Shown here: piece by piece, positions 52,414 through 61,502 of the stretch
Layout of the letters: each line of letters starts with the position of its first letter
Position numbering within the stretch: the first letter of the stretch is position 1
Assembly (NCBI GenBank): GCA_036378675.1
Contig: DASUWA010000033.1
Location: forward strand, 1-64,000
Direction: 5' to 3'
DNA length: 64,000 nucleotides
Source of the DNA: Acidimicrobiales bacterium
GTDB lineage: Bacteria > Actinomycetota > Acidimicrobiia > Acidimicrobiales > Palsa-688
Translations under genes and position numbers: made by a program
Notes under the pieces: model-generated
Database searches by the model: none
Told to the model about the DNA's origin: nothing
What the model saw: the letters and a program-made list of their open reading frames with translations, nothing else

Positions 52414-52724
52414 GTTGCCTTGTCCTCTCGAAGGAGGACGCCACTCAAAGTAGCTGACCTGACGCTCACGATGCCGGTATCGGTCGGCAAAGTGCGCGAT
52501 TTTCTCAGCTGGGCTTCTAATGGCTTAAGGCGCTTTTTCCCATCCAAGAACACATAAATGCCGAGGTCAGAGCCAAGGTTTCGGCCGGACCGAGCCTTGG
52601 TCGCCCTGGAAACCCGCTTCCCGTAGTACTGGACAGCACAGGACTCATTGATAGATACTGTGAGGTGTCAACTCGCCGAGTGGTGGGTACAACACGGCCA
52701 GAGACAATTGCGGAGGAGCGAATA
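52414..52724. other. Intergenic region with a bulged hairpin upstream of the LPITG gene
   Basis: This 311-base gap divides the divergent GGDEF and LPITG genes. CCAAGG (52573-52578) pairs with CCTTGG (52595-52600), with an inner CGG/CCG pair (52582-52584, 52590-52592), a bulged stem in the transcript leader of the downstream gene. A T-run (CTTTTTCCC) lies near 52532. I compared it with the c-di-GMP-I consensus and saw no match. Confidence 0.45.
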
Positions 52725-53252
52725 ATGAAACGCGGGTGGATTCGATGGTCAATCGGACCAGTAGCGGCAGTTGCCTCAGCCGGCGCAGGCGTCGTCTTCG
52801 CCTCCCCGCTCTGGGCAGGAACAGCTTCCGCCTACGGGCCCACGGCCTGCACCCCAAGCGTCTCCACCGGCTCCTCCTCGGTGGCAGCAGGAGGGAGCAT
52901 CACCGTTTCGGTGACCGGCTCGTGCACGAGCGACACCTTCACCGCCGTCCTTCACTCGACGTCGGCGACGCTGGGGACGCTGACCACTGGCACCAACGGA
53001 ACCGGAAGCGCAACGTTCACAGTCCCCTCCAACCTCACCAGCGGTACGCACACGCTCACCGTGTCCGATCCGAACGGCAACAGCGCTTCTACGACCGTCA
53101 CGGTCACGGGCGGTGCTGCGTCGTCGTCGGCGCCGCTGCCGATCACCGGCACGGACAGCGCTCCGCTGGTAGCGATAGGTGCCGCAGCCGTTGGCTTCGG
53201 TGGCCTTCTGGTGCTCGGAGCCCGCAGGCGCCGGCGCCATCAGTTCAGCTGA
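52725..53252 (+). CDS. LPITG-anchored surface protein
   Basis: The product is 175 aa from ATG 52725 after GGAGGAG. Residues 1-38 form a signal peptide (WSIGPVAAVASAGAGVVFA then TASAYGP). The body is a single Ig-like beta domain of about 90 residues with a disulfide-ready Cys pair (TACTPS, TGSCTSD). The end is a textbook sorting signal: APLPITGTDSAPLV, a hydrophobic stretch, then ARRRRRHQFS. The sortase encoded at 45993 is the candidate enzyme. It lies 102 bases upstream of the BY-kinase gene. Confidence 0.87.
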   Translation: MKRGWIRWSIGPVAAVASAGAGVVFASPLWAGTASAYGPTACTPSVSTGSSSVAAGGSITVSVTGSCTSDTFTAVLHSTSATLGTLTTGTNGTGSATFTVPSNLTSGTHTLTVSDPNGNSASTTVTVTGGAASSSAPLPITGTDSAPLVAIGAAAVGFGGLLVLGARRRRRHQFS

Positions 53253-53354
53253 CCGGCTGCAGTTCCCGTGGTACGTGGCTCGGTTGGTTCAGCGCGACCG
53301 AATACGATCGCCTGATCGTGAGGCCTAGTCAGCGGAAGGTCAAACTGGCAATTC

Positions 53355-55106
53355 ATGGATGAGCTCGAGGTTGTCGAGCAGGCGGATATCCGCGCCTACT
53401 TGCATGTCCTAAATCGACGTAAGTACATAATCGCGTTGACAGTGCTGGTCGTTCTCGGGCTGACGCTCGCGTATTCGTTCGTCAAGACACCCACGTATAC
53501 GGCGACGGCCACTGTTCTCGTTCCCGAACAGCAAGCATCGTCGGCACTGAATATCCAGAACTCCCAGTTGCCGGCGTCCGACGCACTCACCCGAGCGCTA
53601 TCCGATGACCAGCAGTTCGCGAAGGGCGACACCGTTAAGCAAGCCGCCGCTAGCCAGCTCGGTTACCAGCCGAACGCCTCGGTTGGCATGTCAACGACGG
53701 CCGATGTGCTGACATTCACCGCTCATTCTTCCGAGAAGCAGGCAGCCGCCGCGATTGCTAACGCCTACGCCAAGGCCTTCATTAGCGCTCGGCGAGCTAA
53801 TCAGGTCACGCAGTACACAGAACAGGTGTCAGCCCTGCAAGCGAGCATTAGCCAACTGCAGACAAAAGCGGCGCCTCTCTCCCCCAAGGATCCGCAGCTT
53901 CCCATCCTTCAACAGTCGATCAACTCGCTAGAGCAGAGCGTCCAGCAGGCCCAGGCCGCTAGCCAAGTGGCCGGTGAGGTCGGGCCATCCATAATCGATG
54001 CGGCCGCTGTCCCCACCTCTGCCTCGTCTCCAAAGCCAGTGCGAAACGGGATATTAGGTGGTGTCGTCGGACTCATACTCGGGCTTGGGTTTGCATTGGT
54101 CGCAGAACGCCTCGATGACGGAATCAACTCCCGCGATGCCGCGGAAGCGGTTAGCGGTGGGCTCCCGATCGTCGGTCTGGTTCCGATGGTCAACTCGTGG
54201 AAGCGCAAGCACGCTCGTCATCTAGCTCTGATCGAGGACCCGAGCTCCAACGTATCTGAGGCTTACCGAACAGTTCGAACGGCTATCCAGTTCCTTAGCT
54301 TGGATGATCCTAAGCGCGTCATTGCAATAACTAGTTCCGTACCGGGTGAAGGCAAGACGACAACAGTCGCCAATCTCGCTGTCAGCTTCGCGCGAGCCGG
54401 CCAAAACGTGATTGTCGTTTCGTGCGACCTCAGGCGCCCCCACCTTCACGAGTTCTTCGGCGATAACGACGGCCGCGGCCTCACCTCTGTTCTTCTTGGC
54501 CGGTGCGCCTTATCCGACGTCGTTCACTCCGTTTCTACAGACCACAACCTCAGAATCGTTCCGCCAGGCCCAATACCCCCTAACCCCGCCGAGATCCTCT
54601 CGCTGGACCGAGTTCGCGAGGTGGTGGATGCCTTAGCGCGCAATGCGGACCTCGTCCTGTTGGACTGTCCACCGGTGCTGCCGGTGAGCGACGCCTTACT
54701 TCTGTCTCGCTTGGTCGACGGGATGCTCGTTCTCGCGTCCGTCAAATCGACGTCGCGTCGCGACCTGCGTCGCACCATCGAGCTGTTAAATCAGGTTCAC
54801 TGCCCCACCCTGGGGGTTATTCTCAACAAGGTCCCCATCGGCAGCGGGTACTCCTACGGCTACGACTACTACGGTCATTACTCCCCCTCAGGCACTTCAG
54901 ACCAGCAACCACACAGCGGGAATCCCGACCATCAGGACTCGCCGCTTGGACAACCGACCATCTCCGAAAATGAGTCCGGCGTCAACGGAAGCGTGCTTCA
55001 TCGACGTAAGGAAGCCAATATGGCGCAATCCAGCCTCTTCTCAGGGGAGGCTCAACGCGGCCCAATTCGCAATCGTCGCGACGAATTCTTCTCCGCTCAA
55101 GACTAG
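53355..55106 (+). CDS. Chain-length regulator fused to BY-type tyrosine kinase
   Basis: The product is 583 aa. A Wzz domain comes first: helix YIIALTVLVVLGLTLAYSF (about 24-44), extracytoplasmic loop with a coiled part, second helix GILGGVVGLILGLGFALVAE (shown in part, about 228-250). The kinase domain then has Walker A VPGEGKTTTVANLA (about 329), Walker A' VVSCDLRRP (about 354), and Walker B VLLDCPPVLP. The Tyr cluster GYSYGYDYYGHYSP (about 497-510) is the usual autophosphorylation tail; a further 70 residues follow, which is unusual. It controls exopolysaccharide polymer length with the minus-strand operon downstream. Confidence 0.92.
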   Translation: MDELEVVEQADIRAYLHVLNRRKYIIALTVLVVLGLTLAYSFVKTPTYTATATVLVPEQQASSALNIQNSQLPASDALTRALSDDQQFAKGDTVKQAAASQLGYQPNASVGMSTTADVLTFTAHSSEKQAAAAIANAYAKAFISARRANQVTQYTEQVSALQASISQLQTKAAPLSPKDPQLPILQQSINSLEQSVQQAQAASQVAGEVGPSIIDAAAVPTSASSPKPVRNGILGGVVGLILGLGFALVAERLDDGINSRDAAEAVSGGLPIVGLVPMVNSWKRKHARHLALIEDPSSNVSEAYRTVRTAIQFLSLDDPKRVIAITSSVPGEGKTTTVANLAVSFARAGQNVIVVSCDLRRPHLHEFFGDNDGRGLTSVLLGRCALSDVVHSVSTDHNLRIVPPGPIPPNPAEILSLDRVREVVDALARNADLVLLDCPPVLPVSDALLLSRLVDGMLVLASVKSTSRRDLRRTIELLNQVHCPTLGVILNKVPIGSGYSYGYDYYGHYSPSGTSDQQPHSGNPDHQDSPLGQPTISENESGVNGSVLHRRKEANMAQSSLFSGEAQRGPIRNRRDEFFSAQD

Positions 55107-55207
55107 GGACCCCGCAAACGAAGTTCGGCTCTGGTAGCTCTCGATTCCACGGGTCCGAGTGTCCTGTCACGAACGTCAACGGGAAGACCTCTCGGTCTAT
55201 CCCGTCT

Positions 55208-56350
55208 TCACTCCGGGGCTCGGTGGGCGAGTTCCTGCCAAATTGCGAGCAACTGTTTGGCGATCACACCCCAGTCGAATTTGGCGGAGCGTTTCAGCCC
55301 GTTGCGGGCTAGCTCGTCGGCGAGGTCAGGTGTGTCGCGAAGGCGGAGAAGAGCCTGAGCTAAACCGTGACAATCACCTGGGGCCACTAGCAATCCGCTA
55401 TCGCCGACCACGTATGCAATCTCTCCAACATCGGTTGCTACGACCGGGATCGCGCATGCCATTGCCTCCACCAGCACACGGCCGAACTGTTCTCGAAGGG
55501 GTACCTTTATCCAGGGTAGAAAGTTCCGTTGAACGACAGGAATCGAAGGCAGGACCAGCACATCCATCCTGCACAGTTCTCGGGGCAACTCGCTGTGGGA
55601 GACCCACGGCAGAAGTTCGATTGCACCCGGTCGAATCCGCTGCTCCTCCTCAACGAGAGAACGCAACGAGCCGTTCCCCACGATCCGCAACTGGCACTCG
55701 ACAGTCCGAGCCGCTTGCAGAAGTTGTCTGATCCCCTTGTGCTCCTCAAGCCGCCCTACGTATCCAGCCGTAAATCGTCGGCGCCGCTTGGCGCGTGGCA
55801 TAAACAAGTCGCGGTCAACGCCGAGCGGTACGATCGAGCTTCGACCTTCGTAGCCCTTTCTTCGAATCACTGACTCCGCCGCGGGCGTGATGGGCAGCAT
55901 CATCTGCACGTTGGCGAAGGCGTATCGCTCCAGAAGTGGGAAGGGCCACGGAAAACGTGTCAGAACGTTCTGAGCGGCATACAAGGCAATCGGGACCCCG
56001 GCCCAAGCCGCGGCCCTAAATCGGATAGTTTGCCAGGTACTAAGGTAGGCGGCCTCACCGATGATGTGAAGTACGTCTGGCCTTCGTCCCGCGCTTGCTC
56101 GATGAAGGCTGCCCCGTCGAAGTGCCACCGAGGCCATGTGCCCAGTCGCATCCTCACCCACTCGGTGCGGCAACAGTCGATAGCGAAAGAGTTCGTTCGT
56201 CGCTTCGAGTTTCTCGAACTCCTCCTGGGCGAGGGAGCTAACGTCTGCTGCGTAGACATCCAGCTCTGTCTGGCTACTCTGGACCACACGGCGGAACAAA
56301 TCCACCCAATGCTCAGTCCGCTTCCCGACGGCGACTACGGCTATTCGCAT
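55208..56350 (-). CDS. Glycosyltransferase family 4
   Basis: The product is 380 aa from ATG 56350, which overlaps the preceding GT2 gene by 10 bases; the longer frame upstream is antisense-like. The GT-B fold shows MRIAVVAVGKRTEHWVDLF at the N terminus, FTAGYVGRLEEHKGIRQLL at the start of the C-terminal half, and EQFGRVLVEAMACAIPVVA, the glutamate-bearing motif that binds the sugar nucleotide. It is the last gene of the exopolysaccharide operon on this strand. Donor and acceptor sugars are unknown. Confidence 0.87.
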   Translation of the reverse strand: MRIAVVAVGKRTEHWVDLFRRVVQSSQTELDVYAADVSSLAQEEFEKLEATNELFRYRLLPHRVGEDATGHMASVALRRGSLHRASAGRRPDVLHIIGEAAYLSTWQTIRFRAAAWAGVPIALYAAQNVLTRFPWPFPLLERYAFANVQMMLPITPAAESVIRRKGYEGRSSIVPLGVDRDLFMPRAKRRRRFTAGYVGRLEEHKGIRQLLQAARTVECQLRIVGNGSLRSLVEEEQRIRPGAIELLPWVSHSELPRELCRMDVLVLPSIPVVQRNFLPWIKVPLREQFGRVLVEAMACAIPVVATDVGEIAYVVGDSGLLVAPGDCHGLAQALLRLRDTPDLADELARNGLKRSAKFDWGVIAKQLLAIWQELAHRAPE

Positions 56351-57288
56351 TCGACAGATTGCGGGTCGGCCGAGCGGAGCGTCAGGCCCGCCACGCGCCA
56401 CCAGGCTTGAGCACGGCGGCGGCCTTCTGGGACTTGCCCTCGCACTACCCTCAGCCCAGCGAGCACCAATCCGAGCACCGCTCTCGCGAAGACAACTGCC
56501 CTGACAATCGAGTAAGACTGCGGGTTGCGGAGCCGGTGGTACCTCAACAGGCTTCTGTATAGGTGCGGCCACAAATGAGCCGGGTCGCGGCTACTGGCAC
56601 CACCCAGGTGCAGAGCTTCCGCTCCGCTGATCTGGGCGACGCGGAGACCCGCTTCGCGCGCTTGCCAGCAAAGTTCCACGTCCTCGTAGTACATGAAGTA
56701 GCCGTCGTCCAAACCCCCAATACCCTTCAATAGGTTCGTCCGCACCGCAAGACAAGCGCCAGATAGCCAGTCCACGTCAATCAGGACGCCATCGGAATCG
56801 GGCGGGCGGGACTTTCGTAGCCCGTTCAAACGAGCGATCTTGCGCTTCACACTCAGAGGCACCAGACTGCCGCCGAATCGGCTTACGATTAACCTCGATA
56901 CCGTTTCGAATGGATGAGCGCTAACTACGAGGCGTCCCCGAGCATTCACCAATTGCGGTCCGACAATGCCTAGGGTTGGGTCCGCGCTCAGTGTGTCGAG
57001 CATCGCCCACGCCGTTGACTCGGGCAACACACAGTCTGGGTTGACTAGCAGCACCTCAGAGTGCTCCACACAAAGCAGAGCCTGATTAACAGCGGCGGCA
57101 AATCCGAGGTTCACGTAATTGCCCACAATCACGGCATCCGGCGCTACCCGACGAACGATGTTCACTGTTTCGTCGGTCGAGGCGTTATCGACGACGCAGA
57201 GCGAAATGCCGGTTCGCGCTAGCGCTGATAAGCACGTCTCGATCTCCGGGGCCGAGTTATGCGTCACAACGATGGCGGATGCGCTCAT
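56341..57288 (-). CDS. Glycosyltransferase family 2
   Basis: The product is 315 aa from ATG 57288, whose start overlaps the ligase stop (TGATG). The GT-A fold has AIVVTHNSAPEIETCLSAL, VVDNASTDETVNI and LLVNPDCVLPEST (the DxD position reads NPD). SGACLAVRTNLLKGIGGLD and YYEDVELCWQAREAG complete the rhamnosyl/glucosyl-transferase-like pattern. It adds a sugar to the growing repeat unit on the cytoplasmic face. Confidence 0.87.
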   Translation of the reverse strand: MSASAIVVTHNSAPEIETCLSALARTGISLCVVDNASTDETVNIVRRVAPDAVIVGNYVNLGFAAAVNQALLCVEHSEVLLVNPDCVLPESTAWAMLDTLSADPTLGIVGPQLVNARGRLVVSAHPFETVSRLIVSRFGGSLVPLSVKRKIARLNGLRKSRPPDSDGVLIDVDWLSGACLAVRTNLLKGIGGLDDGYFMYYEDVELCWQAREAGLRVAQISGAEALHLGGASSRDPAHLWPHLYRSLLRYHRLRNPQSYSIVRAVVFARAVLGLVLAGLRVVRGQVPEGRRRAQAWWRVAGLTLRSADPQSVECE

Positions 57289-58601
57289 CAAGTTCGCCCC
57301 GGCATCGGCATGATGGATACCGCCGGTTCGTGGTTTCGCCCCAGAAGCGTCGCTGTGATCACGACCAAAGCTGGAAGCAACCCCAGATCCCAGTGACCGT
57401 CAGTGGGGCCTCCGAACGCAGCGCTGATCACAAAGCCAATCGTTAACGCGATAAGGATCCTCGTCCAAGGTACTCGCATCGAGATGCCGATTCGAATAGT
57501 CCGAATCAAGATCCATCCGAGAGCCAAGGCAAGCACTAGGCCTCCGTTGGCCAATATTGACACATACCACACGTGATATATCGGTCCGACGTCTGTTACC
57601 CGAAACGTCGGAAGAAAGACGTCGTGCCGCGTCTGCCCGAGCCCGTTTCCCAGTAGCGGGTTAGCCCAGAAGACATGTAGGCCGACATTGGCTTCGGCCG
57701 CGCGGTATCCCGCTGTTTGGTGCAACTCGTCCCTTAGTACCTGAAGTCGGTGGTCAAGACCCGGGCTGACGAGTACGCCGACGAAAATCGTCATCGCTGA
57801 GAGCACGATAACCTGAACGACCATTCGACGCAGCCGCCGGCCGGCTAGAGGAAGCATCAACAACAGAGCTACTGCAGCGGCCAACCAGGTCGCTCTATAC
57901 GAAGCCAAAAGGGTATCGACTGCAAGAATCACGGCGATCGCTACCAAGAGGAACCGCCGAGCGCCGTGGCTTCGCCCCGCAGCAAATAAGACCACCGGAA
58001 GTGCGATCAGAGATGGGAACCCGCCGTGTCGTCCAGGAGAGGCGAAGCCAGTGACGGCCAAGGCTGTAGCCACGAAAACAAACAACCATGCCGCTTTCTG
58101 TAGCCAGCTCCTGCTCGCCAAGGTAACTGTGGCAACCAGGTAATAAGCGGGAATCACGCCTAACTCGTAGGTGGCCACGAGTAGCTTGTGGCTTTGATTT
58201 CCGACCGCTATACCCCACGCCGTGACCAAGAGAAGCACCACTGCGTATGACAGCATCGGCGTATCGAGAGTGGTGGCCACACGTCGAGGCACCGCTCCGA
58301 ACGTCGCTCGGGTGCACCAACCCAGCATGCCGATCACGAGAATCCCCACGTGTACCGCTATGACGAACGTTACTGAGGCGTGCGGTCGCAGGCCTGCGAG
58401 AACGATGCCGCCTGCGACGCCAAGAGGCAATGTCGCCCACGGCCAAAACGCAAAGGCCGCCGTCGCGAACAGGCAGCCGATTATCAGAGCAAGGATTCGT
58501 GATGGGACATTTACAACGGCAGCTGCCGCGAGGACTGACACGACGAGAATGGCACCGCCCCAGATCACCTTGCCACGCGGCAGCTCAAGAGAGAGCATCA
58601 T
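57288..58601 (-). CDS. O-antigen ligase / polymerase-family membrane protein
   Basis: The product is 437 aa from an ATGATG pair at 58601 (one base after the preceding stop). About 11 helices are present, with LPRGKVIWGGAILVVSVLA at the start and the large outside loop about 290-340 (HRLQVLRDELHQTAGYRAA, then FWANPLLGNGLGQTRHDVF) that carries the family motif, with the NGLG part typical of Wzy/WaaL proteins. It polymerises or transfers the polysaccharide outside the membrane. Confidence 0.85.
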   Translation of the reverse strand: MMLSLELPRGKVIWGGAILVVSVLAAAAVVNVPSRILALIIGCLFATAAFAFWPWATLPLGVAGGIVLAGLRPHASVTFVIAVHVGILVIGMLGWCTRATFGAVPRRVATTLDTPMLSYAVVLLLVTAWGIAVGNQSHKLLVATYELGVIPAYYLVATVTLASRSWLQKAAWLFVFVATALAVTGFASPGRHGGFPSLIALPVVLFAAGRSHGARRFLLVAIAVILAVDTLLASYRATWLAAAVALLLMLPLAGRRLRRMVVQVIVLSAMTIFVGVLVSPGLDHRLQVLRDELHQTAGYRAAEANVGLHVFWANPLLGNGLGQTRHDVFLPTFRVTDVGPIYHVWYVSILANGGLVLALALGWILIRTIRIGISMRVPWTRILIALTIGFVISAAFGGPTDGHWDLGLLPALVVITATLLGRNHEPAVSIMPMPGRT

Positions 58602-58602
58602 C

Positions 58603-60654
58603 TCAGGGTCGACGGCTTATCGGAATGTCCAGTTCGGACAATGCTTGCTCGAGAATTTCGCCGCGACGACTCCAACTGTTGGCGATGGCAAGCTGTCGCA
58701 ATGTCGAACTAGACCAGCCGTTTCCGGCGTCCTGGGCGAGAATCGACTCGATCGCATCCACCAGTGATCCTGAGGTGGACGCAAACCACACAGGAACTTG
58801 GCTGGCTACTACGGCAGGCAGCGGCGTCGAGACCACCGGCTTGCCAGCCGCGAGGTATTCATAAAGCTTCTTCGGGTGGACGTAGCGCGTCCGAGAGCTG
58901 ACCTTATAAGGGATCAGCGATACGTCGAAGGAGCGAAGGACTTCGGGAACGGCGTCGTAGCTCACCGAACCCAGGAGGTGGATGTTTTCCATGGCAGAAA
59001 GCCGCCGACAAACGGAGCGGCGCCCCGGCCCCACCAAGACGAAGGTCCAATTGGGACGCAATCTTGCTGCACCAAGGACAAGCTCAGTATCGAAAGCCCG
59101 CTCGTCGAGTGCGCCCAGATAGCCGATCCGAGGAGCCGCCAGATCGGCGACATCCGGGTTAAGGCCTCCATTGGGCGCGAAGTGCTCGGGATCGCACCCA
59201 TTGACGAGTTCGATGAGTGCCGCGGGTTCGGCTGGTAACTCGAGGGCGAGTTGGCTGGAGGAAGTGAATACAATTTCTGCCTTCGCGAGGCACCGTTTAC
59301 ACGAACGACGCAGATAGCGGCGGTTCCACCAACGAGCGAAGGTCCAGTCAAGATCGCCAATGTCATATACGCGATGCCGCTCTTGGATCCGACCGCTCAT
59401 CGGTTCCGCCAAGTCCTCGTCTAACCACAACAACCGCGGTCCAGGGTGCAGGTCTAGCCACCTGCGCAATATGCGACTGGCCACAACCCTATTGACGTAG
59501 TTGGCCACTGGGAGGTGACGGTAGAGCGGGAGAATGGTCGGGAGGGTTGCAGCCCAGATCCCTCGCTCTATTGGAACAACCTGAAACACCAGGCTGGGCT
59601 TCAACGAGGGAGGCTCGAGAAAAAGAACCCGGCGGGACCGGGCGAGCAGTCTGCTCAACGCATGCACTCTCTGACGGGGATCGTTCCAAGGCACTGGGCT
59701 GCACACAATTACCCAGGTGTCGCCAGGTGGTTGAGGAAGGGAGCCGGGCTCGCCCTTCAGGGCCGCCATAAGGTCCCCCAAGGGCATCCGGCCAGGCAAT
59801 CGGGCCGCCAGTCTGAACACTCGATCAATAAAGGTACCGCCCAAGAAAAGCCACAGGAGAGGCCGACTCAGCGTTTGGCTTCTGCGCAAATATCGAACCA
59901 GCGAGGCGAGGTGGTGGCGCGCTCGAATGTGGTCAGGCAGTCGGAAGCATGAGGCGCCCAGCGCATGCATGACAGTAGCGGCCGGCTCTATCCAGAGTTG
60001 CCGTCCGGACAGGCCGATCCGGCGAGCCAGGTCGACGTCGTTGAAATAGAGCGGATAACCCTCGTCCATGAGCACGACGTCGGAATCATCGCGACGCAAC
60101 AGCAGGCAGCTCGCGACCGGTTGAGGAACCGCGCGTGCGGCCGAAAGGTCGACATCCCGCATCTCGAAAGTGGCGTATTGCCTTCGAAACCATGGGAATC
60201 GCCTCAGCATGGCGATTGAGCCGAATACCGAAGCGGGTACCGGCAAGCGCCGGCAAGACAGTTGTAGGCTTCCATCAGGGTCGAAATGTGCCGGACTCAC
60301 TCCGGCGGCGGCGGGATGCTTGTCCAGAAATTCAACCAATCGGCTCAGCGCGGTCTGAGAAACTTCAACGTCTGAGTTTAGGAGCAGAACGTACCTCCCC
60401 CGAGCATGACAATACGCTTGATTGACGGCAGCCGCGTAACCGAGGTTACGCTGGTTAGAGATGAGAGTAATGTCGGACTTTGCCTTCAACATGTCCCGGC
60501 TCCCGTCGCTAGACCCGTTATCAACGACGATTACCTCGAACTCAGTGCCGGGAGCCACGCTGGCCTGCAAGGAATCCAAACATTTCCGTGTGAGATCGCG
60601 GGTCTCCCAGCTAACAATCAGTACTGACACGTCGACGGGCCGGTCGTGCTTCAC
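58603..60654 (-). CDS. GT2-GT4 fused glycosyltransferase
   Basis: The product is 683 aa from GTG 60654, whose GTGA overlaps the methyltransferase stop; longer frames start inside that gene. Residues 1-270 are GT2: VDVSVLIVSWETRDLTRKC, VVDNGSSDGSRDM, LLLNSDVEVSQ and a DVDLARR end. Residues 310-683 are GT4-like: GDTWVIVCSPVPWNDPRQR and RIGYLGALDERAFDTELV, ending in VHPKKLYEYLAAGKPVVST. Two linkages in one protein suggest coordinated addition of adjacent sugars. Both domains keep the key motifs. Confidence 0.85.
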   Translation of the reverse strand: MKHDRPVDVSVLIVSWETRDLTRKCLDSLQASVAPGTEFEVIVVDNGSSDGSRDMLKAKSDITLISNQRNLGYAAAVNQAYCHARGRYVLLLNSDVEVSQTALSRLVEFLDKHPAAAGVSPAHFDPDGSLQLSCRRLPVPASVFGSIAMLRRFPWFRRQYATFEMRDVDLSAARAVPQPVASCLLLRRDDSDVVLMDEGYPLYFNDVDLARRIGLSGRQLWIEPAATVMHALGASCFRLPDHIRARHHLASLVRYLRRSQTLSRPLLWLFLGGTFIDRVFRLAARLPGRMPLGDLMAALKGEPGSLPQPPGDTWVIVCSPVPWNDPRQRVHALSRLLARSRRVLFLEPPSLKPSLVFQVVPIERGIWAATLPTILPLYRHLPVANYVNRVVASRILRRWLDLHPGPRLLWLDEDLAEPMSGRIQERHRVYDIGDLDWTFARWWNRRYLRRSCKRCLAKAEIVFTSSSQLALELPAEPAALIELVNGCDPEHFAPNGGLNPDVADLAAPRIGYLGALDERAFDTELVLGAARLRPNWTFVLVGPGRRSVCRRLSAMENIHLLGSVSYDAVPEVLRSFDVSLIPYKVSSRTRYVHPKKLYEYLAAGKPVVSTPLPAVVASQVPVWFASTSGSLVDAIESILAQDAGNGWSSSTLRQLAIANSWSRRGEILEQALSELDIPISRRP

Positions 60655-61502
60655 GGTGCCGTCCTCGCTAATAAGCGGATGTTGTCCCCATCGTGCGGGT
60701 GCACTCGATGGAATGTGCGGGCCCACCACAAGTCTCGAAACGTAGCTCTCAGCATCTCGGGAGAAACCCAGTGTTCCGGGGGCACGTACATCCTGGTGAA
60801 TGCAGTATCCAACTGGCACACTTCAAAGCCCACCCTGTGAACTAAGGCGACCAGTGTTTCGGGGGTGAAGTGCCAGCGGTGATATCTAGGCTGCAGTGCC
60901 GGCCAAGCGGGTCCCTGATTTGCCGCAGCGGCGGACGCCAAGTTTGGTACCTCTAAGGCCAGATATCCGCCGCCTCCGAGTACCTGGCGTACCCGCGTAA
61001 GGAAGCGGCGAGGATCCTCCACGTGTTCAAAAACGTGGAAACCGCAGACAAGGTCGACCTCGGTGTCGAAGGATGATTCTTCGAAGGTTCCAGTCCGACA
61101 GTCAACCGCAAGGTCTCGTGTGGCGTACTCCACAGCTTCACCTGAGGGATCGATTCCAAATGCCGCGATTCCACGCTGAACGGCGGCCTCCACGAAGAAT
61201 CCCCCAGCGGCTCCGACCTCAACCAGGGAGTGCGCGTCTAAATGGCTCAATATCCAGTCAAGCCGGCGACGAGCAATGAAACGCCACAATGGAGCCCGCT
61301 CGAAGTATCGCGAGTACCCTCCACTCTCGTAGTACTCAGCATCGTAGAGATCGGGTTGCGATGGTTCGGCAACAGCCAACCGAGTTGAGACTAAGCCACA
61401 CCCGTCGCACTCTTCGATCACGTCTCCCCACGTGGGGTTCAGGCGACGCTCCATTGCTCCGCAGAGTGGACACGAACGCTCGACGACTTCAGCGGACTGC
61501 AT
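60651..61502 (-). CDS. Class I SAM methyltransferase with N-terminal zinc ribbon
   Basis: The product is 283 aa from ATG 61502 (CCGGAG nine bases upstream; GTG 61544 is possible), overlapping the flippase end by 14 bases. A Cys-rich start (RSCPLCGAMERR, then EECDGCGLVSTR) forms a zinc ribbon, followed by a SAM fold with LVEVGAAGGFFVEA and FGIDPSGEAV, and HVFEHVEDPRRFLTRV. Such proteins methylate or otherwise modify sugars or glycan ends. It is in the middle of the operon. Confidence 0.85.
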   Translation of the reverse strand: MQSAEVVERSCPLCGAMERRLNPTWGDVIEECDGCGLVSTRLAVAEPSQPDLYDAEYYESGGYSRYFERAPLWRFIARRRLDWILSHLDAHSLVEVGAAGGFFVEAAVQRGIAAFGIDPSGEAVEYATRDLAVDCRTGTFEESSFDTEVDLVCGFHVFEHVEDPRRFLTRVRQVLGGGGYLALEVPNLASAAAANQGPAWPALQPRYHRWHFTPETLVALVHRVGFEVCQLDTAFTRMYVPPEHWVSPEMLRATFRDLWWARTFHRVHPHDGDNIRLLARTAP

